Origin: an uncultured Collinsella sp.
GTDB taxonomy: Bacteria > Actinomycetota > Coriobacteriia > Coriobacteriales > Coriobacteriaceae
Direction: 5' to 3'
Assembly (NCBI GenBank): GCA_934646815.1
Contig: CAKUEW010000005.1
Location: 1-64,000 of the forward strand
Length of the DNA: 64,000 nucleotides
Below are positions 17,701 through 27,388 of the stretch, one piece after another (position 1 is the first letter of the stretch; each line of letters starts with the position of its first letter). Below the pieces are notes generated by a model, which was not told the DNA's origin, did not search any database, and saw nothing but the letters and a program-made list of their open reading frames with translations. Made by a program: the position numbers and the translations under genes.

Positions 17701-19959
17701 GTGAGCGATAAAAAGCTAAGGCCAGCAACCAAAAAGCCCGCTACCCGTAAAGCCGCCCCGCACGCACCGGAGCTCTCCAAGGACGATGTCTATCTATTTG
17801 GCATTGGCATGTGGGAGCGCAGCTGGGAAAAGATGGGCGCACATCCCGACACGCAGAACCGTACGCGCGGCTGGCGTTTTTGCGTTTGGGCGCCCGACGT
17901 AAAGAGCGTCCATGTCATTGGCGAATTTAACGAATGGGATGAGCAGGCCAACCCGCTGGTGCCCGTGCATACGAGCGCTATTTGGGAAGGCTTTATTCCT
18001 GGTGCCGAGCAGGGCCAGCTCTATAAATATCTCATCGAGACCAACGAGGGCGAAAAGCTCTATAAGGCCGATCCGTATGCCTTTAAGGCCGAGTGCCCTC
18101 CGGGTACCGCCAGCGTGCTGTGGACCCTCGATGGCTACAAGTGGAACGACGCCGCATGGCTCAAGCGCCGTGCCGGCCACAACCACATGTCACAGCCCCT
18201 TAACATCTACGAGGTGCATATCGGATCGTGGAAGCGCCACGGCGATGCGCCGCAGGGCGAGCCGGACGAGTTTGGCAACTACCCCGGTCCCATGGATCCC
18301 TTCCCCGCGCAGCGCGGCGAGTTCTACACCTACGACGACCTGTCGGTGGAGCTCGTGGACTACGTGCGCGATATGGGCTACACGCATATCGAGGTCATGC
18401 CGCTCATGGAGCATCCCTTCGATGGCTCCTGGGGCTACCAGACGACCGGCTACTATGCCGCCACGTCGCGCTACGGCAACCCGCAGCAGCTCATGCACTT
18501 TATCGATGCGTGCCACGAGGCGGGCATCGGCGTGATCATGGACTGGGTGCCCGGCGGTTTTTGCGCCGACTCCCACGGCCTTGCCACCTTTAACGGCCAC
18601 ATGCTGTTTGAGCACGAGATTCACCCTAACTGGGGCACGCACAAGTTTGACTTCGCCCGCGGCGAGGTCCGCTCCTTCCTGGTCTCCAACGTGCTGTACT
18701 GGCTCGAGAACTTCCACGTGGACGGCATTCGTATGGACGGCGTGTCCAGCATGCTGTACCTCAACTTTGGCATCGACGATCCAGGCCAAAAGAAGTTCAA
18801 CAAGTACGGAACCGAGGAGGACCTGGACGCCAGCGCGTTTATCCGTCAGGTCAACTGCGCTGTAGAGGCGCACTATCCCGACGTGATGATGATGGCCGAG
18901 GAGTCCACCGCGTGGCCGCTCGTGACCTATCCGCCGCAGGACGGCGGCCTGGGCTTCCACTACAAGTGGGACATGGGCTGGATGAACGACACCCTGCACT
19001 ACATGCAGACCGATTTTCCGTGGCGCCCCGGCAACCACGGCCTGCTGACGTTCTCCATCATGTACGCCTTTACCGAGAACTTCATCTGCCCGTTGAGTCA
19101 CGATGAGGTCGTGCACGGCAAGTGCTCGCTCATCGGCCGCATGCCGGGCGACTGGTGGCGCCAGTTTGCCGGCCTGCGCACGCTGGCCTTCTACCAGATG
19201 ACGCACCCAGGTGCCAAGCTCAACTTTATGGGTAACGAGATCGGCCAGTTTATTGAGTGGCGCTACTACGAGTCCATTCAGTGGTTCCTGACCGAGGAGT
19301 ACGAGACTCACAAGCATCATCAGGCGTTTATTAAGGCGCTCAACCACCTGTACACCGCCGAGCCCGCCCTGTACGAGCGCGGCTACACCGACGACGGCTT
19401 TACCTGGATCGACGCGGACAACTCCAAGCAGTCCATCGTGAGCTTTGTGCGCCAGGGCGAGGACGTCGACGACGACCTGGTGATCCTGATCAACTTTGAC
19501 CCGGCGAGCTACGAGAGCTTCCGCGTGGGCGTGCCGCGCGAGGGTGACTGGGAGGTCATCTTCGATTCCGACCGTCCCGAGTTCGGCGGCAGCGGCTATG
19601 CCGGCGAGGAGCCCTACACCTGCTCGAGCGAGCCCTATCCCTGGAACGGGCAGATGGACTCTATTGAGATCAAGGTGCCCGGCCTGGCAGGCGTGGTGCT
19701 TAAGCGCCGCGGTCCCAGCAGCTACAAGCCGCCGGTGATCGAGGCTCCCAAGGCTGCGCCCAAGAAGCGCACGTCCTCGGTGAAGCCCAAGGCTGCAGCT
19801 GCTAAGAAGGCTCCAGCTAAGGCTAAGGCCACGACGACCAAGGCCAAGGCTGCTGCAAAGCCCGCTGCTGAGGCTACCGCGACCAAGAAGCCGGCTGCCA
19901 AAAAGGCCGCTACCAAGGCCAAGTCTGCTTCTGTTAAGCCGTCTGCCAAGAAAGCGTAA
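17701..19959 (+). CDS. glgB: 1,4-alpha-glucan branching enzyme with basic C-terminal tail
   Basis: Forms alpha-1,6 branches in glycogen. With the GTG at 17701 the protein has 752 residues. Residues ~5-30 are basic (KKPATRKAA). A CBM48 domain follows (WRFCVWAPDVKSVHVIGEFN), then the GH13 barrel with nucleophile D346 in IRMDGVSS, acid E400 in MMAEEST and D468 in LSHDEVVHG. From about residue 681 the protein continues as ~72 residues of Lys/Ala/Pro/Thr repeats (KAAAAKKAPAKAKATTTKAK), like histone H1 or mycobacterial HupB tails and absent from ordinary GlgB. ATG codons at 17686/17689 are alternative starts; the GGGA before 17701 is weak. It heads the glycogen operon. Confidence 0.95.
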   Translation: MSDKKLRPATKKPATRKAAPHAPELSKDDVYLFGIGMWERSWEKMGAHPDTQNRTRGWRFCVWAPDVKSVHVIGEFNEWDEQANPLVPVHTSAIWEGFIPGAEQGQLYKYLIETNEGEKLYKADPYAFKAECPPGTASVLWTLDGYKWNDAAWLKRRAGHNHMSQPLNIYEVHIGSWKRHGDAPQGEPDEFGNYPGPMDPFPAQRGEFYTYDDLSVELVDYVRDMGYTHIEVMPLMEHPFDGSWGYQTTGYYAATSRYGNPQQLMHFIDACHEAGIGVIMDWVPGGFCADSHGLATFNGHMLFEHEIHPNWGTHKFDFARGEVRSFLVSNVLYWLENFHVDGIRMDGVSSMLYLNFGIDDPGQKKFNKYGTEEDLDASAFIRQVNCAVEAHYPDVMMMAEESTAWPLVTYPPQDGGLGFHYKWDMGWMNDTLHYMQTDFPWRPGNHGLLTFSIMYAFTENFICPLSHDEVVHGKCSLIGRMPGDWWRQFAGLRTLAFYQMTHPGAKLNFMGNEIGQFIEWRYYESIQWFLTEEYETHKHHQAFIKALNHLYTAEPALYERGYTDDGFTWIDADNSKQSIVSFVRQGEDVDDDLVILINFDPASYESFRVGVPREGDWEVIFDSDRPEFGGSGYAGEEPYTCSSEPYPWNGQMDSIEIKVPGLAGVVLKRRGPSSYKPPVIEAPKAAPKKRTSSVKPKAAAAKKAPAKAKATTTKAKAAAKPAAEATATKKPAAKKAATKAKSASVKPSAKKA

Positions 19960-20016
19960 CAAAGCCGTTACAGCTGTAATACCCGCCCCGTCGGGGCGTA
20001 GGATACAAGTCATAAC

Positions 20017-20051
20017 CGTTCCGGGAGAAACATCCCCGGGGGAAAGGAACG
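20017..20051 (+). promoter_or_regulatory. Hairpin enclosing the glgP ribosome binding site
   Basis: CGTTCC (20017-20022) pairs with GGAACG (20046-20051), and GGGA with TCCC inside. The closing strand overlaps the AAAGGA Shine-Dalgarno of glgP and ends next to the ATG at 20053. The fold could limit glgP translation when glgB is not being translated. A separate CGCCCC-GGGGCG stem sits at about 19983-19997. Confidence 0.5.
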
Positions 20052-20052
20052 T

Positions 20053-22479
20053 ATGAATAAGATCTTCGACAACAAGCAGGAGTTTACTGAGCTCTATCGC
20101 GATGCCGTCATGAGCATTAGCGGCAAGAGCGTCGAGGCCGCCAGCGACCTGGACCGCTTTAACGCCCTGGCCAAGCTCGTGGCAGAGAAGGCGCGCACCG
20201 TTGCCACCAAGAGTGACGCCCGCGCCACCGCCGAGGGCAAAAAGCGCGTGTACTACTTCTCGATCGAGTTTTTAATCGGCCGCCTGCTCGACAACTACCT
20301 GCTCAACTTTGGTGTGCGCGACATGGTCGCCGAGGCGCTCGACGACATGGGCTTTGACCTGTCCGTCATCGAGAACCAGGAGCCCGATCCGGCACTGGGC
20401 AACGGTGGCCTGGGCCGTCTGGCCGCGTGCTTCTTGGATTCCATGGCAGCCGAGGGCATTGCCGGTTACGGCAACGGCATGCGCTACCGCTACGGCCTGT
20501 TTAAGCAGGAGATCGTCAACGGCAGCCAGGTCGAGGCCACCGACGAGTGGCTCACCCACGGCTATCCCTGGGAGGTTCGTCGTCAGGATAAGGCCGTGAC
20601 CATTAAGTTTGGTGGTCGCGTCGAGGGCTTTGAGGAGAACGGCCGCACGTTCTACCGCACGGTGGACACGCAGGACATCCTGGCCGTCCCTTATGACATC
20701 CCCGTTGTGGGTTATGCCGGCGAGACCGTCAACAAGCTGCGCGTCTGGGCCGCTGAGCCGGTCGAGGAGCACTTCGATCTGGAGGCCTTCAACCGCGGCG
20801 ACTACGCCCTGGCAGACGCAGAGCGCGCCGAGGCCGAGGCCATCAGCGCCATCCTCTACCCCAACGACGCCGGCGAGCACGGTCGCCTGCTGCGCCTGAA
20901 GCAGGAGTACCTGTTTGTCTCAGCCGGCATCTACAGCCTGCTCGACACCTTTGAGAAGGAGCACGGCGAGAACTGGGAGCTGCTGCCGCAGTTTGTGGCC
21001 ATCCACACCAACGATACCCACCCCGCCATGTGCGGCCCCGAACTCATGCGTATCCTCATCGACGAGAAGAAGCTTGAGTGGGATGACGCCTGGAACATCG
21101 TGACGCAGGTCGTGAGCTACACCAACCACACCATCCTGCCCGAGGCCCTGGAGAAGTGGCCCATCGGCACGTTCTCCAAGCTCCTCCCCCGGGTGTACCA
21201 GATCATCGACGAGATCAGCCGTCGTTGGCACGAGTCGTTCGACACCACGCAGGAGGGCTGGCAGGAGCGTCTGCGCCAGACCGCCATCCTGTGGGACGGC
21301 GAGATTCGCATGGCCAACCTGTCCGTGATCTGCAGCCACAGCGTCAACGGCGTGGCCAAGATCCACTCCGACATCATCAAGAACATCGTGCTCAAGGACT
21401 TCTATGCCCTGACGCCCGAGAAGTTCAACAACAAGACCAACGGCATCTCGCACCGTCGCTTCTTTGCCGAGGCCAACCCCACCTACGCCAAGCTCGTCAC
21501 CGAGGCCATTGGCGATGGTTGGCTCAAGGACGCCTTTGAGCTGGAGAAGCTCAAGGAGTTCCAGAACGACACCGAGTTCCTGAAGGCCGTGGGTGCCTCC
21601 AAGCGTGCCAACAAGGAGCGCCTGGCCGCCTACGTTAAGGCCGAGACCGGTCTGGTCATCGACCCCAACACCGTCTTTGATGTTCAGGTTAAGCGCTTCC
21701 ATGCCTACAAGCGCCAGCTCATGAATATCATGAAGGTGATGGACGTCTACAACCGTCGCATCGCCGATCCCAACTTCCACGTGACGCCGACGACCTTCAT
21801 CTTTAGCGGCAAGGCTGCCTCGAGCTACACCTTTGCCAAGGAGACCATCCGCCTCATCAACTCCGTCGCCGAGGTCGTCAACAACGACCCGCGCGTGAAC
21901 GAGGTCATGAAGGTCTGCTTTATCCCCAACTTCCGCGTGAGCAACGCCCAGCTCATCTACCCCGCCGCCGAGATCTCTGAGCAGATTTCGACCGCCGGTA
22001 AGGAGGCCTCGGGCACGTCCAACATGAAGCTCATGATGAACGGCGCCATTACGCTGGGCACCCTCGACGGCGCCAACATTGAGATCGCCGACCTGGCCGG
22101 CCGCGAGAACGAGGCCATCTTTGGCCTGACCGCCCCCGAGGTCGAGCAGCTCTGGGCATCCAACAGCTACTTTGCGTGGTATACCCTCAACGGCGACCGC
22201 GAGCGTCTGGGCCGCGTGATGGACGAGCTCAAGGACAACACCTTTGCGGGTCTTTCGGGCAACTTCGAGAGCATCTACAACGAGCTCATGAACAACAACG
22301 ACCCCGACCTGGTCATGGCCGATTTCCGCAGCTATGTGGATGCGTGGGAGAAGCTTACTGGCAGCTACGGCGACCAGGAGACCTGGAACCGCAAGGCGCT
22401 GCTCAACACTGCATCGAGTGGCTGGTTCTCGAGCGACCGCACCATTCGCGAGTACCGCGACGAGATCTGGCACGCGTAG
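20053..22479 (+). CDS. glgP: Glycogen/maltodextrin phosphorylase
   Basis: Releases glucose 1-phosphate from non-reducing ends of glycogen (GT35). The 808 residues are full length. YYFSIEFLIGRLLDNYLLN and DPALGNGGLGRLAACFLDS lie in the N-terminal half, KRFHAYKRQLMN in the C-terminal half, and the PLP-binding EASGTSNMKLMMNGA carries Lys659. It lies 93 bp after glgB and about 100 bp before glgC, so synthesis and breakdown enzymes are co-transcribed. The 22480-22582 gap to glgC contains a CGACGGG/CCCGTCG hairpin. Confidence 0.97.
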   Translation: MNKIFDNKQEFTELYRDAVMSISGKSVEAASDLDRFNALAKLVAEKARTVATKSDARATAEGKKRVYYFSIEFLIGRLLDNYLLNFGVRDMVAEALDDMGFDLSVIENQEPDPALGNGGLGRLAACFLDSMAAEGIAGYGNGMRYRYGLFKQEIVNGSQVEATDEWLTHGYPWEVRRQDKAVTIKFGGRVEGFEENGRTFYRTVDTQDILAVPYDIPVVGYAGETVNKLRVWAAEPVEEHFDLEAFNRGDYALADAERAEAEAISAILYPNDAGEHGRLLRLKQEYLFVSAGIYSLLDTFEKEHGENWELLPQFVAIHTNDTHPAMCGPELMRILIDEKKLEWDDAWNIVTQVVSYTNHTILPEALEKWPIGTFSKLLPRVYQIIDEISRRWHESFDTTQEGWQERLRQTAILWDGEIRMANLSVICSHSVNGVAKIHSDIIKNIVLKDFYALTPEKFNNKTNGISHRRFFAEANPTYAKLVTEAIGDGWLKDAFELEKLKEFQNDTEFLKAVGASKRANKERLAAYVKAETGLVIDPNTVFDVQVKRFHAYKRQLMNIMKVMDVYNRRIADPNFHVTPTTFIFSGKAASSYTFAKETIRLINSVAEVVNNDPRVNEVMKVCFIPNFRVSNAQLIYPAAEISEQISTAGKEASGTSNMKLMMNGAITLGTLDGANIEIADLAGRENEAIFGLTAPEVEQLWASNSYFAWYTLNGDRERLGRVMDELKDNTFAGLSGNFESIYNELMNNNDPDLVMADFRSYVDAWEKLTGSYGDQETWNRKALLNTASSGWFSSDRTIREYRDEIWHA

Positions 22480-22582
22480 CGGCGCGCACCCTTTGCCAGC
22501 ACGGCATTACTCGACGGGCGCGACCTGGCGCCGCACCCGTCGCTAATGGGTTTAGAAACATCGATGACAGAAGGAGAAATCG

Positions 22583-23731
22583 ATGAGTAAGAAAGAATGC
22601 ATCGCGATGCTCCTCGCAGGAGGACAGGGCAGCCGATTGGGGGCACTCACCCAAAAGATCGCTAAGCCGGCGGTTAGCTTTGGTGGCAAGTTCCGCATTA
22701 TCGACTTTTCGCTGTCCAACTGCTCCAACTCGGGCATCGACACGGTGGGCGTTCTGACGCAGTATCGTCCCTACCTGCTGCATGCCTATGTGGGCTCCGG
22801 CGAGGCCTGGGATCTGGACAGCCGTGACGGCGGCGTGTCGATCCTGCCGCCGTACGAGACGCAGACCGGCGGCGCCTGGTATGCGGGCACGGCCGACGCC
22901 ATTACGCAGAACCTCGACTACATCAAGGCCAACGACCCCAAGTACGTCCTGATTCTTTCCGGCGACCACCTGTATCGCATGGACTACCGCAAGATGCTCA
23001 AGACGCACATTGAGAACAACGCCGACCTCACGGTGAGCGTTATGCCCGTGCCGTGGGAGGAGGCCAGCCGCTTTGGCATCCTGACCACCGACCCCGAGGA
23101 CGGCCGCATCACCAAGTTCACCGAGAAGCCCGAGAAGCCCGATTCGAACCTCGCGTCCATGGGCATCTACATCTTCTCGGCCGACGTTCTGATCGATGCC
23201 CTCGAGGAGGATGCTCTGGACCAGCGCTCGAGCCATGACTTTGGCAAGGACATCATCCCCAAGCTGCTCGGCGAGGACAAGCGCCTGTACAGCTACGAGT
23301 TCCACGGCTTCTGGAAGGACGTCGGCACCATCGCCAGCTTCCACGAGACCTCGATGGACCTGCTGGGCAACAACCCCGAGTTCGACCTCTTTGACAAGAG
23401 CTTCCCCATCATGTCCAACATCACCACGCGTCCGCCGCACTACATTGGTCCGGACGGCCGCCTGGACGACTGCCTGGTCTCCAACGGCTGCAAGATCTAC
23501 GGCACCGCTCGCCACTCGATCCTTTCGACCGACGTCATCATCGAGGAGCGCGCCGTGGTCGAGGACTCCGTGCTGCTGCCGGGTGCGCACGTTAAGAGCG
23601 GTGCGCACATCTGCCGCGCCATTTTGGGCGAGAACTCCACGGTCGAAGAGGGCGTGAAGCTCGGCTCTGTCGATACCACCAAGGATACGGCCGTCGTTGG
23701 AAATGACGTCGTTATCGGGAAGGGGGAATGA
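22583..23731 (+). CDS. glgC: Glucose-1-phosphate adenylyltransferase, catalytic subunit
   Basis: Makes ADP-glucose, the committed step of bacterial glycogen synthesis. The 382 residues match GlgC. The intact catalytic motif [19 protein letters not shown] is at about residues 13-31, and [23 protein letters not shown] and a C-terminal left-handed beta-helix ([18 protein letters not shown]) follow. AGAAGGAGA lies before the ATG. It partners GlgD, which starts 4 bp after its stop; the glgD ribosome binding site is inside the last codons of glgC. Confidence 0.97.
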   Translation: MSKKECIAMLLAGGQGSRLGALTQKIAKPAVSFGGKFRIIDFSLSNCSNSGIDTVGVLTQYRPYLLHAYVGSGEAWDLDSRDGGVSILPPYETQTGGAWYAGTADAITQNLDYIKANDPKYVLILSGDHLYRMDYRKMLKTHIENNADLTVSVMPVPWEEASRFGILTTDPEDGRITKFTEKPEKPDSNLASMGIYIFSADVLIDALEEDALDQRSSHDFGKDIIPKLLGEDKRLYSYEFHGFWKDVGTIASFHETSMDLLGNNPEFDLFDKSFPIMSNITTRPPHYIGPDGRLDDCLVSNGCKIYGTARHSILSTDVIIEERAVVEDSVLLPGAHVKSGAHICRAILGENSTVEEGVKLGSVDTTKDTAVVGNDVVIGKGE

Positions 23732-23735
23732 TCCG

Positions 23736-24863
23736 ATGATCAATCGCAAGGCCATCGGTTACATCACCGCTAACTACTCTTCGACCTACGGCAGCGTTCT
23801 GCTCAAGGACCGCCCCATCGCGTCCGTCCCGTTTTTGGGCCGCTACCGCCTGATCGACTTTCCGCTGTCCAACATGATGAATGCCGGTATCAAGACCGTC
23901 GGCGTCGTCATGCCGGGCAACTACCGCTCGCTGATCGACCACGTGGGCTCGGGCAAGGACTGGGGTCTGGATCGCAAGAAGGGTGGCCTGTTCATGGTCC
24001 CCGGCAACGCGTATGGCACCACCAAGGGCGGCATGCGCTTCCTGCTGCGCGACATCATCTCCAACAAGACGCTGTTCCAGCGCTCGGACAAGCCCTACGT
24101 TGTGATGATGGGCACCAACATCATCTTTAACATGGACCTCAACACCATCATCGAGGCACACGAGAACTCCGGCGCCCAGATGACCGTCGTGTACTGCAAG
24201 GCAACGCGCAACGTTGAGGACGAGACCAAGCTCGAGATCGGCGAGAACGGCCGTCTGACGGGCGTGAGCGCCGGCGTCGTGTACGGCGACAACGCGTCCA
24301 TGGACTGCTGCATCGTCAACCGCGAGACGCTGCTCGAGATCATCGATCACTACCAGGCCGCCGACTACCTGGACCTGCTCGAGGCACTCCAGGGCGACTT
24401 TGGCAACATCGACGTGTGCAGCTACGAGTACAAGGGCGAGGTCGTGGGCGTGTTTAGCGAGAAGTCGCTGTACCGCCGCAGCATGGACCTGCTCGACCAG
24501 ACCGTGGCCGACCAGCTCTTCGACCCCGAGCGCCCGATCCTGACCAAGGCCCACGATGTGCCGCCTTCGCGCTACGCGACCGGCAGCCACGCCTGCAACT
24601 CGATCATCTCGGCCGGCTGCATCATCAAGGGCACCGTGCGCAACTCGATCCTGTCGCGCGGCGTCGTGGTTGAGGAAGGCGCTTCGGTGACCAACTCGAT
24701 CATTAACCAGAGCTGCATCATCAAGAGCGGTGCCCGCGTTGAGAACGCCATCCTGGACAAGAACAACGTGGTGCCCGTCAACACCGAGCTTCGCGGCACG
24801 CCCGAGAACATCCTGGTGCTGGGCAAGGCTCCGTTAACTTCCGATACCACCATCGCTCGTTAA
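23736..24863 (+). CDS. glgD: Glucose-1-phosphate adenylyltransferase regulatory-type subunit GlgD
   Basis: A 375-residue GlgC paralogue. The N-terminus (RKAIGYITANYSSTYGSVLL) lacks the GGxGxRL nucleotide-binding loop seen in GlgC, the known mark of GlgD subunits, which modulate GlgC in a hetero-oligomer. Conserved parts are PFLGRYRLIDFPLSNMMNAG, HVGSGKDWGL and the C-terminal hexapeptide beta-helix (SIINQSCIIKSGARVENAIL). I chose ATG at 23736 because AAGGGGG is placed just before it; an upstream in-frame ATG at 23697 lies inside glgC. GlgC/GlgD pairs are typical of Firmicutes. Confidence 0.95.
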   Translation: MINRKAIGYITANYSSTYGSVLLKDRPIASVPFLGRYRLIDFPLSNMMNAGIKTVGVVMPGNYRSLIDHVGSGKDWGLDRKKGGLFMVPGNAYGTTKGGMRFLLRDIISNKTLFQRSDKPYVVMMGTNIIFNMDLNTIIEAHENSGAQMTVVYCKATRNVEDETKLEIGENGRLTGVSAGVVYGDNASMDCCIVNRETLLEIIDHYQAADYLDLLEALQGDFGNIDVCSYEYKGEVVGVFSEKSLYRRSMDLLDQTVADQLFDPERPILTKAHDVPPSRYATGSHACNSIISAGCIIKGTVRNSILSRGVVVEEGASVTNSIINQSCIIKSGARVENAILDKNNVVPVNTELRGTPENILVLGKAPLTSDTTIAR

Positions 24864-24895
24864 CATTGGCGTCGCATAATCGCACGTAAACTGAA

Positions 24896-24929
24896 GAATA
24901 GCCGCCCGGTTTGTACCTGGCGGCTATTC
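24896..24929 (+). terminator. Hairpin between glgD and glgA (attenuator or processing site)
   Basis: A perfect 11-bp stem, GAATAGCCGCC / GGCGGCTATTC, with a 12-nt loop. No T-run follows, so it may only reduce read-through or set mRNA ends. glgA starts 25 bp further on. Confidence 0.6.
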
Positions 24930-24953
24930 TCGAATAACAACATGGGAGACAAT

Positions 24954-27299
24954 ATGGCAGAAACCAGCAAAAAGATGCAGATCGTGTTTGCCTCGGCCGA
25001 GTGCGCACCGTTTGTGAAGACCGGTGGCCTGGGCGACGTGGCGGGCTCGCTGCCTGCGGCGCTTGTGCGCGCCGGTGCCGAAGTCATCGTGATGGTGCCC
25101 AAGTACGCAACCATCAAGGACGAGTACAAGGCGCAGATGGAACACTTCTCCGACTTTTACGTGAGCCTGGGCTGGCGCAACGAGTACTGCGGGCTGGAGA
25201 AGCTCGAGCACGACGGCGTCACCTATATGTTCATCGACAACGAGCGCTACTTTGCGCGCGACTATCCGTACGGCTTCTTTGACGACGGCGAGCGTTTTGC
25301 GTTCTTCTCCAAGGCCATCACCGAGAGCCTGCAGCACCTGCCGGCCGGCTTTGAGTGCGACATCCTGCACTGCAACGACTGGCAGACAGCACTGGCGCCC
25401 GTGTTTTTGCGCGAGTTCTACCAGGGCCTGCCGCTGTACGACCGCGTGAAGACCGTGTTCTCGATCCACAACGTGGCGTTCCAGGGTCAGTTTAGCGACA
25501 CCGTGATGGAGGACATCCTGGGCGTGGCGCATATTCCGGCGGCCGCCTCGCAGCTGCGTTGCGATGCCTGCAGCATCAACTACATGCTGGGCGCGCTGCG
25601 CTATGCCGACGCCATCACCACGGTGAGCCCCACCTATGCCAGCGAGATCCAGACGCCCGAGTTTGGCGAGGGACTGGACGGCGTGCTGCGCGAGCGCTCC
25701 TACGCGCTGCAGGGCATTTTGAATGGCATTGACGTCGCAGGCTTTGACCCGGCGACCGACAAGCGCATTGCCGCCAACTACACGGTTGAGGACCGCTCCG
25801 GCAAGGCCCTCTGCAAGGCCAAGCTGCAGGAAGAGCTGGGGCTCGAGGTTCGCGACGACCGTCCGCTCATGGTTATGGTCACGCGCCTGACGCGCCAGAA
25901 GGGCATGGACCTGGTCATGTACGCGCTCGACCGCATCCTGGCCGGTGGCGTGCAGGTGGCGGTGCTGGGCACCGGCGACCGCGACTACGAGGACGGACTG
26001 CGCTACTTCCAGGACAAGTACCCCGGCACCATGGCCGCGCGCATCGAGTTCGACCCGGCGCTTTCGCAGCGTATGTATGCCGCCGCCGATATGTTCCTGA
26101 TGCCTTCGAAGTTTGAGCCCTGCGGTCTGTCGCAGATCATCGCCATGCGCTACGGCACCCTGCCCATCGTGCGCGAGACCGGCGGCCTGAAGGATACCGT
26201 TGTGCCGTACAACGAGTTTACCGGCGAGGGCACGGGCTTCTCGTTTAGCAACTTTAACGGCGATGAGATGGGCGACGCCGTGTTCCGCGCTGCACGCCTG
26301 TTCTGGGACAACCGCGAAGCGTGGGATCAGCTGGTCACGCAGGCCATGAGCCAGGACTTTAGCTGGACGCGTTCGGCGGATAAGTATCTGGATCTGTACT
26401 TCTTTATGCATCCGGAGATTGAGAGGCCGGCGGCGGTTGAGGCTGTGGCCGAGCCGGTTGTTGAGGCGCCCGTTGCTGTTGAGGAGCCCAAGGTTGAGGA
26501 GAAGCCGGTTGAGGCTACTCCCGAGGTAAAGGCCGAGGCCACGGCAGAAGCTGCTCCCGAGGCTGAGGCCAAGCCGGCTGCAAAGCCTGCCGCCAAGAAG
26601 ACCACGACGCGCAAGTCAACGGCCAAGAAGGCTACTACGACCAAGGCTGCTGCTACCAAGACCACCGCAACCAAGACGACGGCTACTAAGGCAACGACGA
26701 CGCGCAAGCGCACCACTGCCGCTACCAAGAAGGCTGCCGAGGCCGAGGTAGCTCCTGAGGTAAAGGCCGAGGCCACGGTTGAGGCTCCTGCCACCGAGAC
26801 CAAGCCGGCCGCCAAGGCTCCGGCAAAGACCGCTGCCAAGAAGACGACCACAACCGCCAAGAAGGCAACAGCTGCCAAGAAGACCGCGGCAACGAAGTCG
26901 ACGGCCGCCAAGGCTACTGCGACCAAGGCCGCTCCGAAGGCTGCCGCAAAGCCTGCCGTCAAGGTCGAGGAGGCAGCTGTCGAGGCCAAGCCGACCGCCA
27001 AGACCACCACGCGCAAGCGCGCAACGACGACGGCCAAAAAGACCACGGCCAAGGCTGCCGCTCCCAAGGGAGAGGCTAAGGCCGCCGCTGTCAAAGAGGA
27101 GCCCAAGCCCGCAGTAAAGGCCAAGTCGGCACCGAAGCCCGATGAGGTCAAGACCGCTCCGAAGGCTACGGCAAAGGCCGAGCCTAAGGCCGAGCCCGCC
27201 AAGAAGGCACCGGTCTCCCCCGCCGCTTCGACCGAGGAAAAGGCTCCGACCAAGAAGACCTCCGTCCGCAAGGCTACGGCCACCCGCAAGCGCCGTTAA
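24954..27299 (+). CDS. glgA: Glycogen synthase with a ~295-residue histone-H1-like tail
   Basis: Transfers glucose from ADP-glucose to growing alpha-1,4 chains (GT5). Residues 1-~486 are a complete GlgA: FVKTGGLGDVAGSLP near the N-terminus, DILHCNDWQTAL, VFSIHNVAFQG and PSKFEPCGLSQIIAMRYGTLP. The remaining ~295 residues are low-complexity. They alternate acidic stretches (PEVKAEATAEAAPEAEAK) with basic blocks (AAKKTTTRKSTAKKATTTK) and end in RKATATRKRR. A 22-bp DNA repeat (26523 and 26757) shows the tail grew by duplication. Usual GlgA is about 480 residues. I chose ATG at 24954 (GGGAG 6 nt upstream) over 24942. No established function of the tail is known to me. Confidence 0.95.
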   Translation: MAETSKKMQIVFASAECAPFVKTGGLGDVAGSLPAALVRAGAEVIVMVPKYATIKDEYKAQMEHFSDFYVSLGWRNEYCGLEKLEHDGVTYMFIDNERYFARDYPYGFFDDGERFAFFSKAITESLQHLPAGFECDILHCNDWQTALAPVFLREFYQGLPLYDRVKTVFSIHNVAFQGQFSDTVMEDILGVAHIPAAASQLRCDACSINYMLGALRYADAITTVSPTYASEIQTPEFGEGLDGVLRERSYALQGILNGIDVAGFDPATDKRIAANYTVEDRSGKALCKAKLQEELGLEVRDDRPLMVMVTRLTRQKGMDLVMYALDRILAGGVQVAVLGTGDRDYEDGLRYFQDKYPGTMAARIEFDPALSQRMYAAADMFLMPSKFEPCGLSQIIAMRYGTLPIVRETGGLKDTVVPYNEFTGEGTGFSFSNFNGDEMGDAVFRAARLFWDNREAWDQLVTQAMSQDFSWTRSADKYLDLYFFMHPEIERPAAVEAVAEPVVEAPVAVEEPKVEEKPVEATPEVKAEATAEAAPEAEAKPAAKPAAKKTTTRKSTAKKATTTKAAATKTTATKTTATKATTTRKRTTAATKKAAEAEVAPEVKAEATVEAPATETKPAAKAPAKTAAKKTTTTAKKATAAKKTAATKSTAAKATATKAAPKAAAKPAVKVEEAAVEAKPTAKTTTRKRATTTAKKTTAKAAAPKGEAKAAAVKEEPKPAVKAKSAPKPDEVKTAPKATAKAEPKAEPAKKAPVSPAASTEEKAPTKKTSVRKATATRKRR

Positions 27300-27330
27300 T
27301 TCGGACGATCAAAAACTCAATCCTCAACGC

Positions 27331-27364
27331 AAAGGAGGGCGCCCCAACCAGGCGCCCTCCTTTC
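27331..27364 (+). terminator. Intrinsic terminator of the glycogen operon
   Basis: A perfect 10-bp GC-rich stem, GGAGGGCGCC / GGCGCCCTCC, with a 7-nt loop, followed by TTTC. It lies 32 bp after the glgA stop. Confidence 0.85.
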
Positions 27365-27388
27365 ATTGGCGTTACAACCAAAAAGATA

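Noticed and set aside
18190..20013. A 607-codon open frame antisense to glgB
   Set aside because: Shadow of glgB codon use: Val/Leu/Gly/His-rich sequence without motifs.
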